Notes under the pieces: generated by a model
What the model saw: only the letters and a program-made list of their open reading frames with translations
Databases searched by the model: none
What the model was told of the DNA's origin: nothing
Assembly: GCA_016936035.1 (NCBI GenBank)
Contig: JAFGPU010000015.1
Span: forward strand, 1 to 16,696
Source of the DNA: Acidimicrobiales bacterium
GTDB lineage: Bacteria > Actinomycetota > Acidimicrobiia > Acidimicrobiales > VFJN01
DNA length: 16,696 nucleotides
Direction: 5' to 3'
In this document: piece by piece, positions 1-8,600 of the stretch
Layout of the letters: each line of letters starts with the position of its first letter
Position numbering within the stretch: the stretch's first letter is position 1
Position numbers and translations under genes: made by a program

Positions 1-495
1 CGCCGGTGAGTCGGCGAGCCGGTAGTGCGCGCCGTCGAACGAGAACCGCTCGCCCCCCGGTGCCTGCCACAGCCCGGTGACGATCGCGAGCTGTTCCTCC
101 AGGCGGTCGAAGCGCTCGCCGAGCGGCGGGAACGGGATGCCGTAGGCGGTGTGCTCCTGCTCGAACCAGCCGGTGCCGAGGCCGAGCTCGACTCGCCCGC
201 CCGACATGGCGTCGACCTGGGCGACGGCGATGGCGAGCGGCCCGGGGAGGCGGAAGGTTCCGGCGGTGACGAGCGTGCCGAGCCGGATGCGCTCGGTCTC
301 GCGGGCGAGGCCGGCCAGGGTGATCCACGCGTCGGTGGGTCCCGGCTCGCCCGACCCGGCCGCCATGGTCAGGTAGTGGTCGGAGCGGAAGAAGGCGTCG
401 AAGCCGAGCGCCTCGGTCTCGCGGGCGACAGCCAGCAGGTCGTCGTAGGTCGCTCCCTGCTGGGGTTCGGTGAAGATGCGCAGCGCGACGGGCAT
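1..495 (-). CDS. F420-dependent LLM-class oxidoreductase, Rv1855c/TIGR03560-like (partial, C-terminus beyond left edge)
   Basis: The first 165 codons of a luciferase-like (TIM-barrel) flavin/F420 oxidoreductase are present; the frame is still open at base 1. The protein begins MPVALRIFTEPQQGATYDDL, followed by GFDAFFRSDHYL, the GPTDAWITLAGLARET segment, RIRLGTLV, RLPGPLAIAVAQVD and MSGGRVELGLGTGWFEQEH. I recognise these from the Rv1855c group of predicted F420-dependent oxidoreductases. Members are soluble and are thought to use reduced F420 for hydride transfer; the substrate is unknown. ATG at 495 is chosen because family homology starts there. No Shine-Dalgarno sequence precedes it, but a TAGCGT box ends 6 bases upstream, so the mRNA may be leaderless. 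The gene lies 41 bases after korB on the same strand and could be co-transcribed or have its own promoter. The family call is firm; the physiological role is open. Confidence 0.88.
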   Translation of the reverse strand, partial: MPVALRIFTEPQQGATYDDLLAVARETEALGFDAFFRSDHYLTMAAGSGEPGPTDAWITLAGLARETERIRLGTLVTAGTFRLPGPLAIAVAQVDAMSGGRVELGLGTGWFEQEHTAYGIPFPPLGERFDRLEEQLAIVTGLWQAPGGERFSFDGAHYRLADSPA

Positions 496-501
496 TCGCC
501 G

Positions 502-529
502 ACGCTACCGCCCGCCGCCCTGGTGTCGG
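502..529 (-). promoter_or_regulatory. Candidate leaderless promoter of the LLM oxidoreductase gene
   Basis: On the minus strand, CCGACA (524-529) is separated by 16 bases from TAGCGT (502-507), and the ATG begins 6 bases further on. This fits a sigma-70-type promoter (TANNNT -10) whose start point falls on or beside the start codon, which is common in actinobacteria and explains the lack of a ribosome binding site. The match is by eye only, and in GC-rich DNA such boxes can arise by chance. Confidence 0.33.
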
Positions 530-536
530 GCCGAGG

Positions 537-1555
<1,019 letters not shown>

Positions 1556-1559
<4 letters not shown>

Positions 1560-3439
1560 GCCTGATCCTTGAGGTGGTCGATGATCTGCTGCTCGAGCTC
1601 GGCGGCCGTGAAGGGCACGCCCCGCACCTTGGTGACGGGGCGGGCGTCGACCAGGAACTCGGCGCGCAGCTGGTGGGCGAGCTGGCCGAGGTTCATCTCC
1701 GGCACGATCACCCGCGGGTAGCGGCGCACCACCTCGCCCAGGTTCGGCGGGAACGGGTTGAGGTGCACGAGGTGGGCCCGGGCCACCTTGTGCCCGGCCT
1801 GGCGGGCACGGGAGACCGCCCCGTCGACGGCGCCCCAGGTCGACCCCCACCCGACGACCAGCAGATCGGCGTCGTCGACGTCGCCGTGCACCTCGACGGG
1901 TGGGATGTGGTCGGCGATGCGGGCGACCTTCTCGGCGCGGAGCTGCACCATGCGCTCGTGGTTCGCCGGGTCGTAGCTGATGTTGCCCGAGCCGTCCTCC
2001 TTCTCGAGCCCGCCGATGCGGTGCATCAGGCCGGGCGTACCCGGCAATGCCCAGGCGCGCGCCAGGGTCTCGGGGTCGCGGAGGTAGGGCCAGAAGGTGG
2101 GCTCGCCGTCGTCGCCCACGTGGTTGGGCTCGGTCGCGAACGTGACCGAGAGGTCGGGCAGCTCGTCGACGTCGGGAAGGCGCCACGGCTCGGTGCCGTT
2201 GGCCAGGTAGCCGTCGGACAGCAGCACGACGGGCGTGCGCCACTCGAGCGCGATGCGGGCCGCCTCGATGGCCACCTCGAAGCAGTGGCTGGGGCTGCGG
2301 GGGGCCAGGATGGGCAGCGGCGCCTCGCCGTGGCGACCGTAGAACGCCATGAGCAGGTCGGCCTGCTCGGTCTTCGTGGGCAGGCCCGTCGACGGGCCGC
2401 CCCGCTGGATGTCGATGACCAGCAGCGGCAGCTCGAGGTTGACGGCCAGGCCCATCGTCTCGGCCTTGAGGGCCATGCCCGGCCCGCTCGTGGTGGTGAC
2501 GCCGAGGTGCCCGCCGTAGGCGGCGCCCACGGCGGCGCCGATGCCGGCGATCTCGTCCTCGGCCTGGAGGGTGCGGACGCCGAAGTTCTTGTGCTTGGAC
2601 AGTTCGTGGAGGATGTCGGACGCCGGCGTGATCGGGTACGACCCCAGGAACAGCGGCAGGCCCGAGAGCTGGCTGGCGGCGATGAGCCCCCACGCCAGGG
2701 CCGTGTTGCCGTTGATGTTGGTGTAGGTGCCGGCGGGCAGGGTGGCCGGCTTGACCTCGAACGGGTGGTCGAACAGCTCGGCCGTCTCGCCGAACGCGTG
2801 ACCGGCCTTGAACGCCACGGTGTTGGCCTCGGCCACCTCGGGCCGGGCGACGAACCGGCGCTGGATCCACTCGATGGTGGCGTCGACCGGGCGCGTGTAC
2901 ATCCACGACACGAGCCCCAGGGCGAAGAAGTTCTTCGACCGCTCGGCGTCGCGGGGCTTGACGCCCAGCGGGGTGACCGCCCCCTTGGTGAGCGAGGTCA
3001 TCGGGACCTCGTACACGGTGTAGCCGTCGAGGCTGCCGTCGGCGCGCGGATCCTCGGTGTAGCCGGCCTTGCTCAGGCTGCGGTCGTCGAAGGCGTCGGC
3101 GTTGAGGATGATGGTGGCGCCCGGCGCCAACCGCACGAGCTGGCTGCGGAGCGCGGCGGGGTTCATCGCCACCAGCACGTTGGGCGCGTCACCCGGCGTG
3201 GTGATGTCGTGGTCGGAGATGTGGACCTGGAAGGCCGACACCCCGGCGATGGTGCCTGCGGGCGCCCGGATCTCGGCCGGGAAGTCGGGCAGCGTCGCCA
3301 GGTCGTTGCCGTACAGCGCGCTGGTGGCGGTGAAGCGGTCGCCGGTGAGCTGCATGCCGTCGCCCGAATCTCCGGCGAAGCGGATGATCACCCGGTCGAC
3401 GACTTCAGGTGATCGGGGCCTGTGCGTGGTTTCGGTCAA
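1556..3439 (-). CDS. korA: 2-oxoacid:ferredoxin oxidoreductase, fused gamma-alpha subunit (KorA-like)
   Basis: A 627-residue partner of KorB. The N-terminal gamma domain (about 15-215) carries GDSGDGM at 23-29. The alpha domain starts near 235 with GTYTNINGNTALAWG, has YPITPASD at 268-275, EDEIAGIGAAVGAAYGG around 294-310, TTTSGPG at 315-321 and QRGGPSTGLPT at 345-355. A C-terminal domain of about 150 residues follows. Together with KorB it forms the cytoplasmic enzyme that oxidatively decarboxylates a 2-oxoacid and reduces ferredoxin, an alternative to the NAD-linked 2-oxoglutarate dehydrogenase. The start is TTG at 3439: the first in-frame ATG is residue 29, inside the GDSGDGM motif and so too late, and a good ribosome binding site lies 5 bases before the TTG. 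Length and domain order match actinobacterial KorA. Leading gene of korA-korB. Confidence 0.92.
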
Positions 3440-3444
3440 CCGCG

Positions 3445-3451
3445 TCCCCTT
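3445..3451 (-). promoter_or_regulatory. Ribosome binding site that fixes the TTG start of korA
   Basis: AAGGGGA on the minus strand lies 5 bases before TTG at 3439. It supports this rare start codon, since no ATG or GTG in the right frame is nearby. Confidence 0.6.
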
Positions 3452-3471
3452 CGACGTGTTTCCTTCCGTTG

Positions 3472-3477
3472 ACCCTA
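3472..3477 (-). promoter_or_regulatory. Possible -10 element for korAB
   Basis: TAGGGT on the minus strand fits the actinobacterial -10 pattern TANNNT and would give a leader of roughly 25 bases carrying the korA ribosome binding site. No convincing -35 box lies 16-18 bases upstream, so this is weak. Confidence 0.25.
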
Positions 3478-3512
3478 TCGCCTCGCGCTCCTGGTAGGAC
3501 GCATCGTCGCCG

Positions 3513-3534
3513 GCCGTGGCGGCTCCGCCACGGC
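3513..3534 (-). terminator. GC-rich hairpin downstream of tyrS
   Basis: GCCGTGGCG and CGCCACGGC form a 9-bp perfect stem with a 4-base loop, about 65 bases past the tyrS stop and 75 bases before korA. There is no T-run after it. Hairpins without a U tail are common at actinobacterial 3' ends, so a terminator or 3'-end stabiliser for tyrS is plausible. Confidence 0.4.
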
Positions 3535-3598
3535 ACGCTCTGGCCGCCCCGCCGGGGTGTGCCCACCGCCCCCCGTCCCGGGCCCGCCGTGGGGTCGC

Positions 3599-4891
3599 TC
3601 AGGCGGGCTGCGGGCGCGCGGTCAGCAGCGCGTAGTGCTTCTTGCCTTTGCGCAGCAGGACGTAGCGATCGTGCACCACGTCGGCCGTCGCGACGGTCGC
3701 CCCGCTCGCGACCTTGGCACCGTTCACCGCCACGGCACCCTGGTCGATGGCCCGTCGGGCATCTCCCTTGGACGACGCCAGGCCGACCTCGACGAGCAGC
3801 GGCACCAGGTCGACCCCCTGCGCCAGCTCCGCCGCGGTGGGCAGCGGCGCGGTCGGGACCTCGCCGGCGACGGCCGCCAGCGCGTCGGGGCCGACCTCGT
3901 GCGGCGACCCCCCGAAGAGCACGTTCGTGGCCTCGGCGGCGGCCGCGGTGGCGGCGTCGCCGTGCACCAGCCGGGTGACCTCCTCGGCCAGGCGTCGTTG
4001 CCCCTGCCGCCTCTCGGGGTGCTCGAGGTGGGCGGCGGTGATGGCCTCGACCTCGCCCAGGGGCAGGAGCGTGAACTTCGCCAGGTACTCCCCCACCTGC
4101 CGGTCGTCGGTCTGCATCCAGTGCTGGAAGAACTGGTACGGGCTGGTGCGGGCCGGGTCGAGCCAGATGCGGGCGCCGGTCGTCTTGCCGAGCTTGGTGC
4201 CGTCGGGCGCGGTCAGCAGCGGCCACGACAGGCCGTGCACGGTGGCGCCGCGCACCCGCCGCACCAGGTCGACGCCCGACAGGATGTTGCCCCACTGGTC
4301 GGACCCGCCGATCTGCAGCTCGACACCGTGGTGGTCGTGCAGGTGCAGGTAGTCGTGCGCCTGCAACAGCATGTAGCTGAACTCGGTGTAGCTGATGCCG
4401 TGCTCGCCGGCGAGCCGGGCCTTGACCGACTCGCGCGCCAGCATCTGGTTCACGGTCACGTGCTTGCCCACGTCCCGAAGGAAGTCGAGCAGCGTCACCC
4501 CCGCGGTCCAGTCGCGGTTGTCGACCAGCAGGGCCCGCCCGTCGTCGAAGTCGATGATCTGGGCCATCTGGGCCTTGATGGCCGCCACGTTGGCGCTGAG
4601 CGTGGCGTCGTCGAGCAGGTTGCGCTCCTCGGAGCGCCCGCCGGGGTCGCCCACCATGCCCGTCGCCCCGCCTGCCAGCGCGACGGGTCGGTGCCCGGCG
4701 TCCTGGAAGCGGCGCAGCACCAGCAGCCCGATGAGGTTGCCGACGTGCAGGCTGTCGGCCGTGGGGTCGCACCCGAAGTACAGCGTGACGGGTCCCTCGG
4801 CGAGCCGGCGCGCCAGCTCGTCCCGGTCGGTGCTGTCCTGGACGAGGCCGCGGGCCTCGAGGTCGTCGAGGATCGTGTCGTCTGCCGTCAC
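3599..4891 (-). CDS. tyrS: Tyrosyl-tRNA synthetase
   Basis: A 430-residue class I aminoacyl-tRNA synthetase that charges tRNA-Tyr with tyrosine in the cytoplasm. YFGCDPTADSLHVGN at 38-52 holds the HIGH-type motif (HVGN), GGSDQWGN at 195-202 is the tyrosine-pocket signature, and KLGKT at 233-237 is the KMSKS equivalent (bacterial TyrRS usually has KFGKT or KFGKS). The C-terminal 60 residues or so (about 365-425, with ASSKGDARRAI and VNGAKV) are the S4-like RNA-binding domain. Length is normal for bacterial TyrRS. The GTG start at 4891 is chosen because family homology begins within a few residues; GGAAGGGG lies 11 bases upstream. A nearer ATG (4899) is out of frame and ends after three codons. 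I see no T-box leader. An 8-bp palindrome sits just upstream of the ribosome binding site. Confidence 0.95.
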   Translation of the reverse strand: MTADDTILDDLEARGLVQDSTDRDELARRLAEGPVTLYFGCDPTADSLHVGNLIGLLVLRRFQDAGHRPVALAGGATGMVGDPGGRSEERNLLDDATLSANVAAIKAQMAQIIDFDDGRALLVDNRDWTAGVTLLDFLRDVGKHVTVNQMLARESVKARLAGEHGISYTEFSYMLLQAHDYLHLHDHHGVELQIGGSDQWGNILSGVDLVRRVRGATVHGLSWPLLTAPDGTKLGKTTGARIWLDPARTSPYQFFQHWMQTDDRQVGEYLAKFTLLPLGEVEAITAAHLEHPERRQGQRRLAEEVTRLVHGDAATAAAAEATNVLFGGSPHEVGPDALAAVAGEVPTAPLPTAAELAQGVDLVPLLVEVGLASSKGDARRAIDQGAVAVNGAKVASGATVATADVVHDRYVLLRKGKKHYALLTARPQPA

Positions 4892-4915
4892 GGAGACATC
4901 GTCCCCTTCCCGCCC

Positions 4916-4934
4916 CACCGGGTCCAACCCGGTG
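4916..4934. promoter_or_regulatory. Perfect inverted repeat upstream of tyrS
   Basis: CACCGGGT and ACCCGGTG are separated by 3 bases, 24 bases before the tyrS GTG and directly in front of its ribosome binding site. It could be an operator for the divergent pair or a stable hairpin in the tyrS leader RNA. Nothing in the sequence decides between these. Confidence 0.4.
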
Positions 4935-4961
4935 CGTCCCGACACGTGCCGTCCGGGGTGG

Positions 4962-4985
4962 CCGCCGCCGACTGGACGGCGGCGG
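4962..4985. repeat. 9-bp inverted repeat in the divergent intergenic region
   Basis: CCGCCGCCG and CGGCGGCGG with a 6-base loop (ACTGGA) lie 26 bases before the ATG of the plus-strand membrane protein gene. In that transcript it would form a strong leader hairpin. Triplet-rich GC DNA makes such matches fairly easy by chance. Confidence 0.3.
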
Positions 4986-5011
4986 TGCCCGCCGGGGAGC
5001 CTGGGGCGGTG

Positions 5012-5575
5012 ATGACCGACACCCGGCCCGCCCCCGACGAGCCCGGGTCCGACTCCGGCTGGTGGAGCCCGACCCGCGCCCTGCTCGCCGTGGTCGTCCT
5101 GGCGCTGGTGGCGATGTGGCTGTACGTGATCTACCTGGCCTTCGGGCCCGGACGCCAACCCCCCATCGACCGGCTCGACGACCCCGCCTTCGCCGAGGCC
5201 GGCGAGGCCCGCTGCGCCGACGCCCTGGTCGAGGTCGAGGCCCTGCCGGCCGCCAACGAGTCGGCGTCGGCCGCCGACCGCGCCGACGTGCTCACCCGGG
5301 CCGACGCCATCTTCGCCGACATGCTCGACGACCTCGACGGCATGGTCGACCTGGCCCCGGCCGGCGACCAGCGCCGCCGGGCCACCGAGTGGCTGGGCGA
5401 CTGGCGCACCTACCTCGGCGACCGCGAGGCCTACGCCGCCGCCCTGCGCACCGACCCCGACGCTCGCATGCTCGTGTCGGAGAAGGCCGGCGAGGGCCGC
5501 CAGGTCACCGGATGGATCGACGAGTTCGCGAAGGCCAACCGCATGCCGTCCTGCGTCACCCCCGGCGACGCCTGA
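5012..5575 (+). CDS. Unrecognised single-pass membrane protein
   Basis: I do not recognise this 187-residue protein. A short polar N-terminus (residues 1-20) precedes one strongly hydrophobic segment at about 22-44. A basic/proline-rich GPGRQPPIDRL stretch follows, then about 130 mostly helical, acidic residues. Only two cysteines occur, C68 (ARCADAL) and C181 (MPSCVTP), so if the C-terminal part is outside the membrane they could form a disulfide. Third-position GC is as high as in its neighbours and there is no frame break, which supports a real gene. ATG at 5012 is used; an in-frame GTG directly precedes it at 5009 and another lies at 4958, and GGGGAG at 4994-4999 suits either of the two nearest starts. 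It is the only plus-strand gene: divergent from tyrS (120 bases between) and convergent with the ATPase gene (27 bases between). Confidence 0.7.
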   Translation: MTDTRPAPDEPGSDSGWWSPTRALLAVVVLALVAMWLYVIYLAFGPGRQPPIDRLDDPAFAEAGEARCADALVEVEALPAANESASAADRADVLTRADAIFADMLDDLDGMVDLAPAGDQRRRATEWLGDWRTYLGDREAYAAALRTDPDARMLVSEKAGEGRQVTGWIDEFAKANRMPSCVTPGDA

Positions 5576-5598
5576 CGCCGCGCCGGGCCGTCGCGGCG
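5576..5598. terminator. Possible bidirectional terminator between convergent genes
   Basis: CGCCGCG and CGCGGCG form a 7-bp stem with a 9-base loop that fills almost the whole gap between the plus-strand membrane protein stop (5575) and the ATPase stop (5603). Position supports a shared terminator; there is no T-run on either side. Confidence 0.4.
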
Positions 5599-5602
5599 CC
5601 CG

Positions 5603-8600
5603 TCACCGCGACGGCGTCCCCCGATCGCTGTTGCCGGCGTCGCCGACCGGCGAGGGCCGCAGGTCTCCCAGGCGTTCACCGATCAGGCCGAGCTGGCCGG
5701 CGATGCGCACCATGGGGTCGTCGCCGTCGCCCATGGCCTGCACCCGGGCGTAGCTGCGCTTGACCTGCGCCCACCGCTCGGCCTCGTCGGGCCGCAGCCG
5801 GCCCCGCAACTCGGCCAGCTTGAGGAGGTTGTGCTCGGCGCCCGACGTCAGGGTCTGGGCCTCGGCGCGGTAGTGGTCGTCGAGCAGGGCCTCGACCTCG
5901 GCGTCGTTCATGCCCGGCACCACGCGCTCGACGAGCTTGTTCATGTTGCGGTAGCTGCCCTGCAGCAGGAACGGGGGCTCCGAGCGGAAGGCGTCGTCCT
6001 GGCCCGCCGACGCGATGTAGGCGCGGTTGACGGCCATGACCACGTCCTGGAGCCGGCGGACGGTGCGCAGCACCGAGACCAGCTCGGTCTGCTCGACCGT
6101 GCTGTAGGGGTGGCTGAGGCGGTCGGCGGCCACGTCGTCGCCGTCGGCCATGCGCACCAGCAGTGCCACGTCGTCGAGCTCGCGACCGGCGAGCGGCGCC
6201 AGCACGGGGTTGGCGGTGAGCGCGTTCTCGACGTAGCTGAGCGCGAACAGGTCGTCCTGCCCGGTGAGCACGTCGCCCAGGTTGTGGACGTCGGCCCTGT
6301 TCGCCAGCATGTCGGGCACCTGGAATCGGAGGCCGGACTCGGTGTAGGGGTTGCCGGCCATGCACACCGCGAACCGCTTGCCCCGCAGGTCGTAGGTGCG
6401 GGTCCGGCCCGCCCACACGCCCTCCATGCGCCGCTGGGCGTCGCACAGCGAGATGAACTTCTGCAGCAGCTCCGGACTGGTGTGCTGGATGTCGTCGAGG
6501 TAGAGCAGCACGTTGTTGCCCATCTCGAGGGCGAAGCTGATCTTCTCGACCTCCTGGCGGGCCGTGGCGTCGGGGGCGTCGTGGGGATCGACCGAGGTCA
6601 CCGCCGTGCCGAGCGCCGGCCCGTTGACCTTCACGAACACCAGGCCCAGGCGGCTGGCCACGTACTCCATCAGCATCGTCTTGCCGTAGCCGGGTGGCGA
6701 CACGAGCAGGAGCAGGCCGCTCTGGTCGGTGCGCCGCCCCTCGCCCACCGTGCCGAGCTGGCGCGCCAGGTTGGTGCCCACGAGCGGCAGCACCGCACGG
6801 TCGATCAGGTGGTTGCGCACGAACGTGGTCATGACCTTGGGCCGCAGCTCGTCGATGCGCAGGCGGTGCCGCTCCCGCTCGAGGACCCGCTCGCGTGCCG
6901 CCGTCCACCGGCGGAACCCCGGCACGTTCCGCTGGCGGAACCGGGAGGTGCGGTCGAGGACCTCGTCGAGCCGCAGGGCGAGCGTGCCGTCGACCACCCG
7001 GGGGTGCTGGCCGACGAGTCCGGTGACGGTGGTGGTCCGCAACGCCGAAGAGACGGCGCGGGGCAGCTCCGTGCGGGGCCCGCGCCCCGATCCGTCGGTG
7101 AGCATCAGGGCCGCGGCTTCGTCGAGGTCGGGTGCCAGTGCCGCGAGGTCGGGGTCGTCGGTGGCGGCGAGCAATCCCCGCAACCACGCCTGGACCAGTT
7201 GCCACCCGGCCGCCACGTCCCCGCCGTCGAGCTCGCTCAGGGCGGCGAGGTCGTCGTCGAACGCCCGCCGCTGGTGGGTGCGGTCGAGGTGCGCCCACAG
7301 GGCGTCGCGCAGCGCCACCGCCTGGGCGCTGGTCGCGAACCGCAGCGTGGGCTGGGCCAGTTCCTCGAACAGGTACGCGGCCGCGGACCGGGCGTCGTCG
7401 GGGTGGACCTCGAGCCCGGCGCCCTCCGGACCGAGCGTGGTCACCAGGCCTGCGGCCATGTCGGCCTGGAGGGCGTCGATGGCCGGGCTCGTGCCGAACG
7501 CGTCGCGGAGGCGACCGAGGCTCGCGGCGCGACGCTGCCACGAGCGGGCCGGCGAGGTGCCGGCGGCACTCGCCCAGTACAGGCAGGCGAGCGCTCGAGG
7601 ACGCGGGGGCCAGCGCAGCAGCTCGGCGGTCTCGTGGGCGAGGACCAGCTGATGCAGCACGAGAGCGGCGTCGTGGTCGTGGACGCCACGTTCGTAGCCC
7701 TCGTCGTAGCGGTCGGCGGCGTAGCGGCGCACGATGTCGAGCAGGGCGCCTTCGGCCCCCGCCGCGACCAGGCCCTCGACCGACAGCCCGGCCACGCCCC
7801 GCTGCGCGTCGTCCAGCATGGCGCTGGCCAGGTACTCGGCCCGGTAGACGTCGTCGGTCTCGGACACCAGTCGCTGGTGCCAGTACGGCTCCGTGCCGTC
7901 GAGCTCCGCGTCGTCGAGGCGCTGGCGGAAATCGGTGCCGGTGACCGCCAGGTCGAGGTGGCCGTCGCGGGGCACGACCGTCAGGTCGACGGGCTCGGTG
8001 GTGACCGAGAACCGGTGACCCCCCAGGCGGATGACGTCGGTGCCGTCCTCGAACAGGTCGCGGCGGTCGCGGAGCGTGCGCCCGGCGTCCTGCCGCGCGG
8101 ACGTGAGCCGCCCGTCGATCTCGTCGGCCCGCACGGCGTCGCCCAGCGCCCGCAACTGCTGCGACAGGTCGCGCACCCGCTCGACCATCGGGTCGGCCGC
8201 GAAGTAGGCGTTGACCTCGTCGGGCGACCCCAGGTCGGCGCCTCGTCGGGCCACGGTCGCGAGCACGCGCTCGGCGTTGGCGACCAGGCGGTCGGCTCGG
8301 CGCTGGCGCTCGTCGAGCATCGCCTGCTTGCGCGCGGTGAACGCCTCGTAGACGTCGTCGCGCCGCGCCGCGAGCTGGTCGAGGTGGTCGTCGGACCCCC
8401 CGAAGCGGGCCTCGAGGCCCTCGAGCTGGGCGAGCACCCGTGCCAGCTGGTCGTCGCACGCCTCGGGCGTGGTGGCCAGCCCGAGGCCGCTGGTCACGGC
8501 CTCGGCGAGAAGCGCCAGCTGAGCGGCGAACTCGGCCGCGCCCTCGGTCGCGACCAGCTCCCGGCGGCGGCCCTCGGCGGCCGAGCGGGCGCGGTTCACG

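Noticed and set aside
1560..2906. Long upstream extension of the korB frame
   Set aside because: It is an out-of-frame reading of korA with arginine- and proline-rich shadow composition; KorB homology starts at the ATG at 1559.
1574..3412. 612-codon open frame on the plus strand opposite korA
   Set aside because: Shadow of korA; no family resemblance, whereas the minus-strand frame has all KorA motifs.
4888..4899. ATG-TCT-CCG-TGA mini-frame overlapping the tyrS start as a regulatory upstream peptide
   Set aside because: Three codons only, with no tyrosine codon or other attenuation logic; chance is the simplest explanation.
4892..5011. T-box riboswitch in front of tyrS
   Set aside because: The region is only 120 bases, I could not find the T-box core sequence, and the hairpins present are simple inverted repeats.
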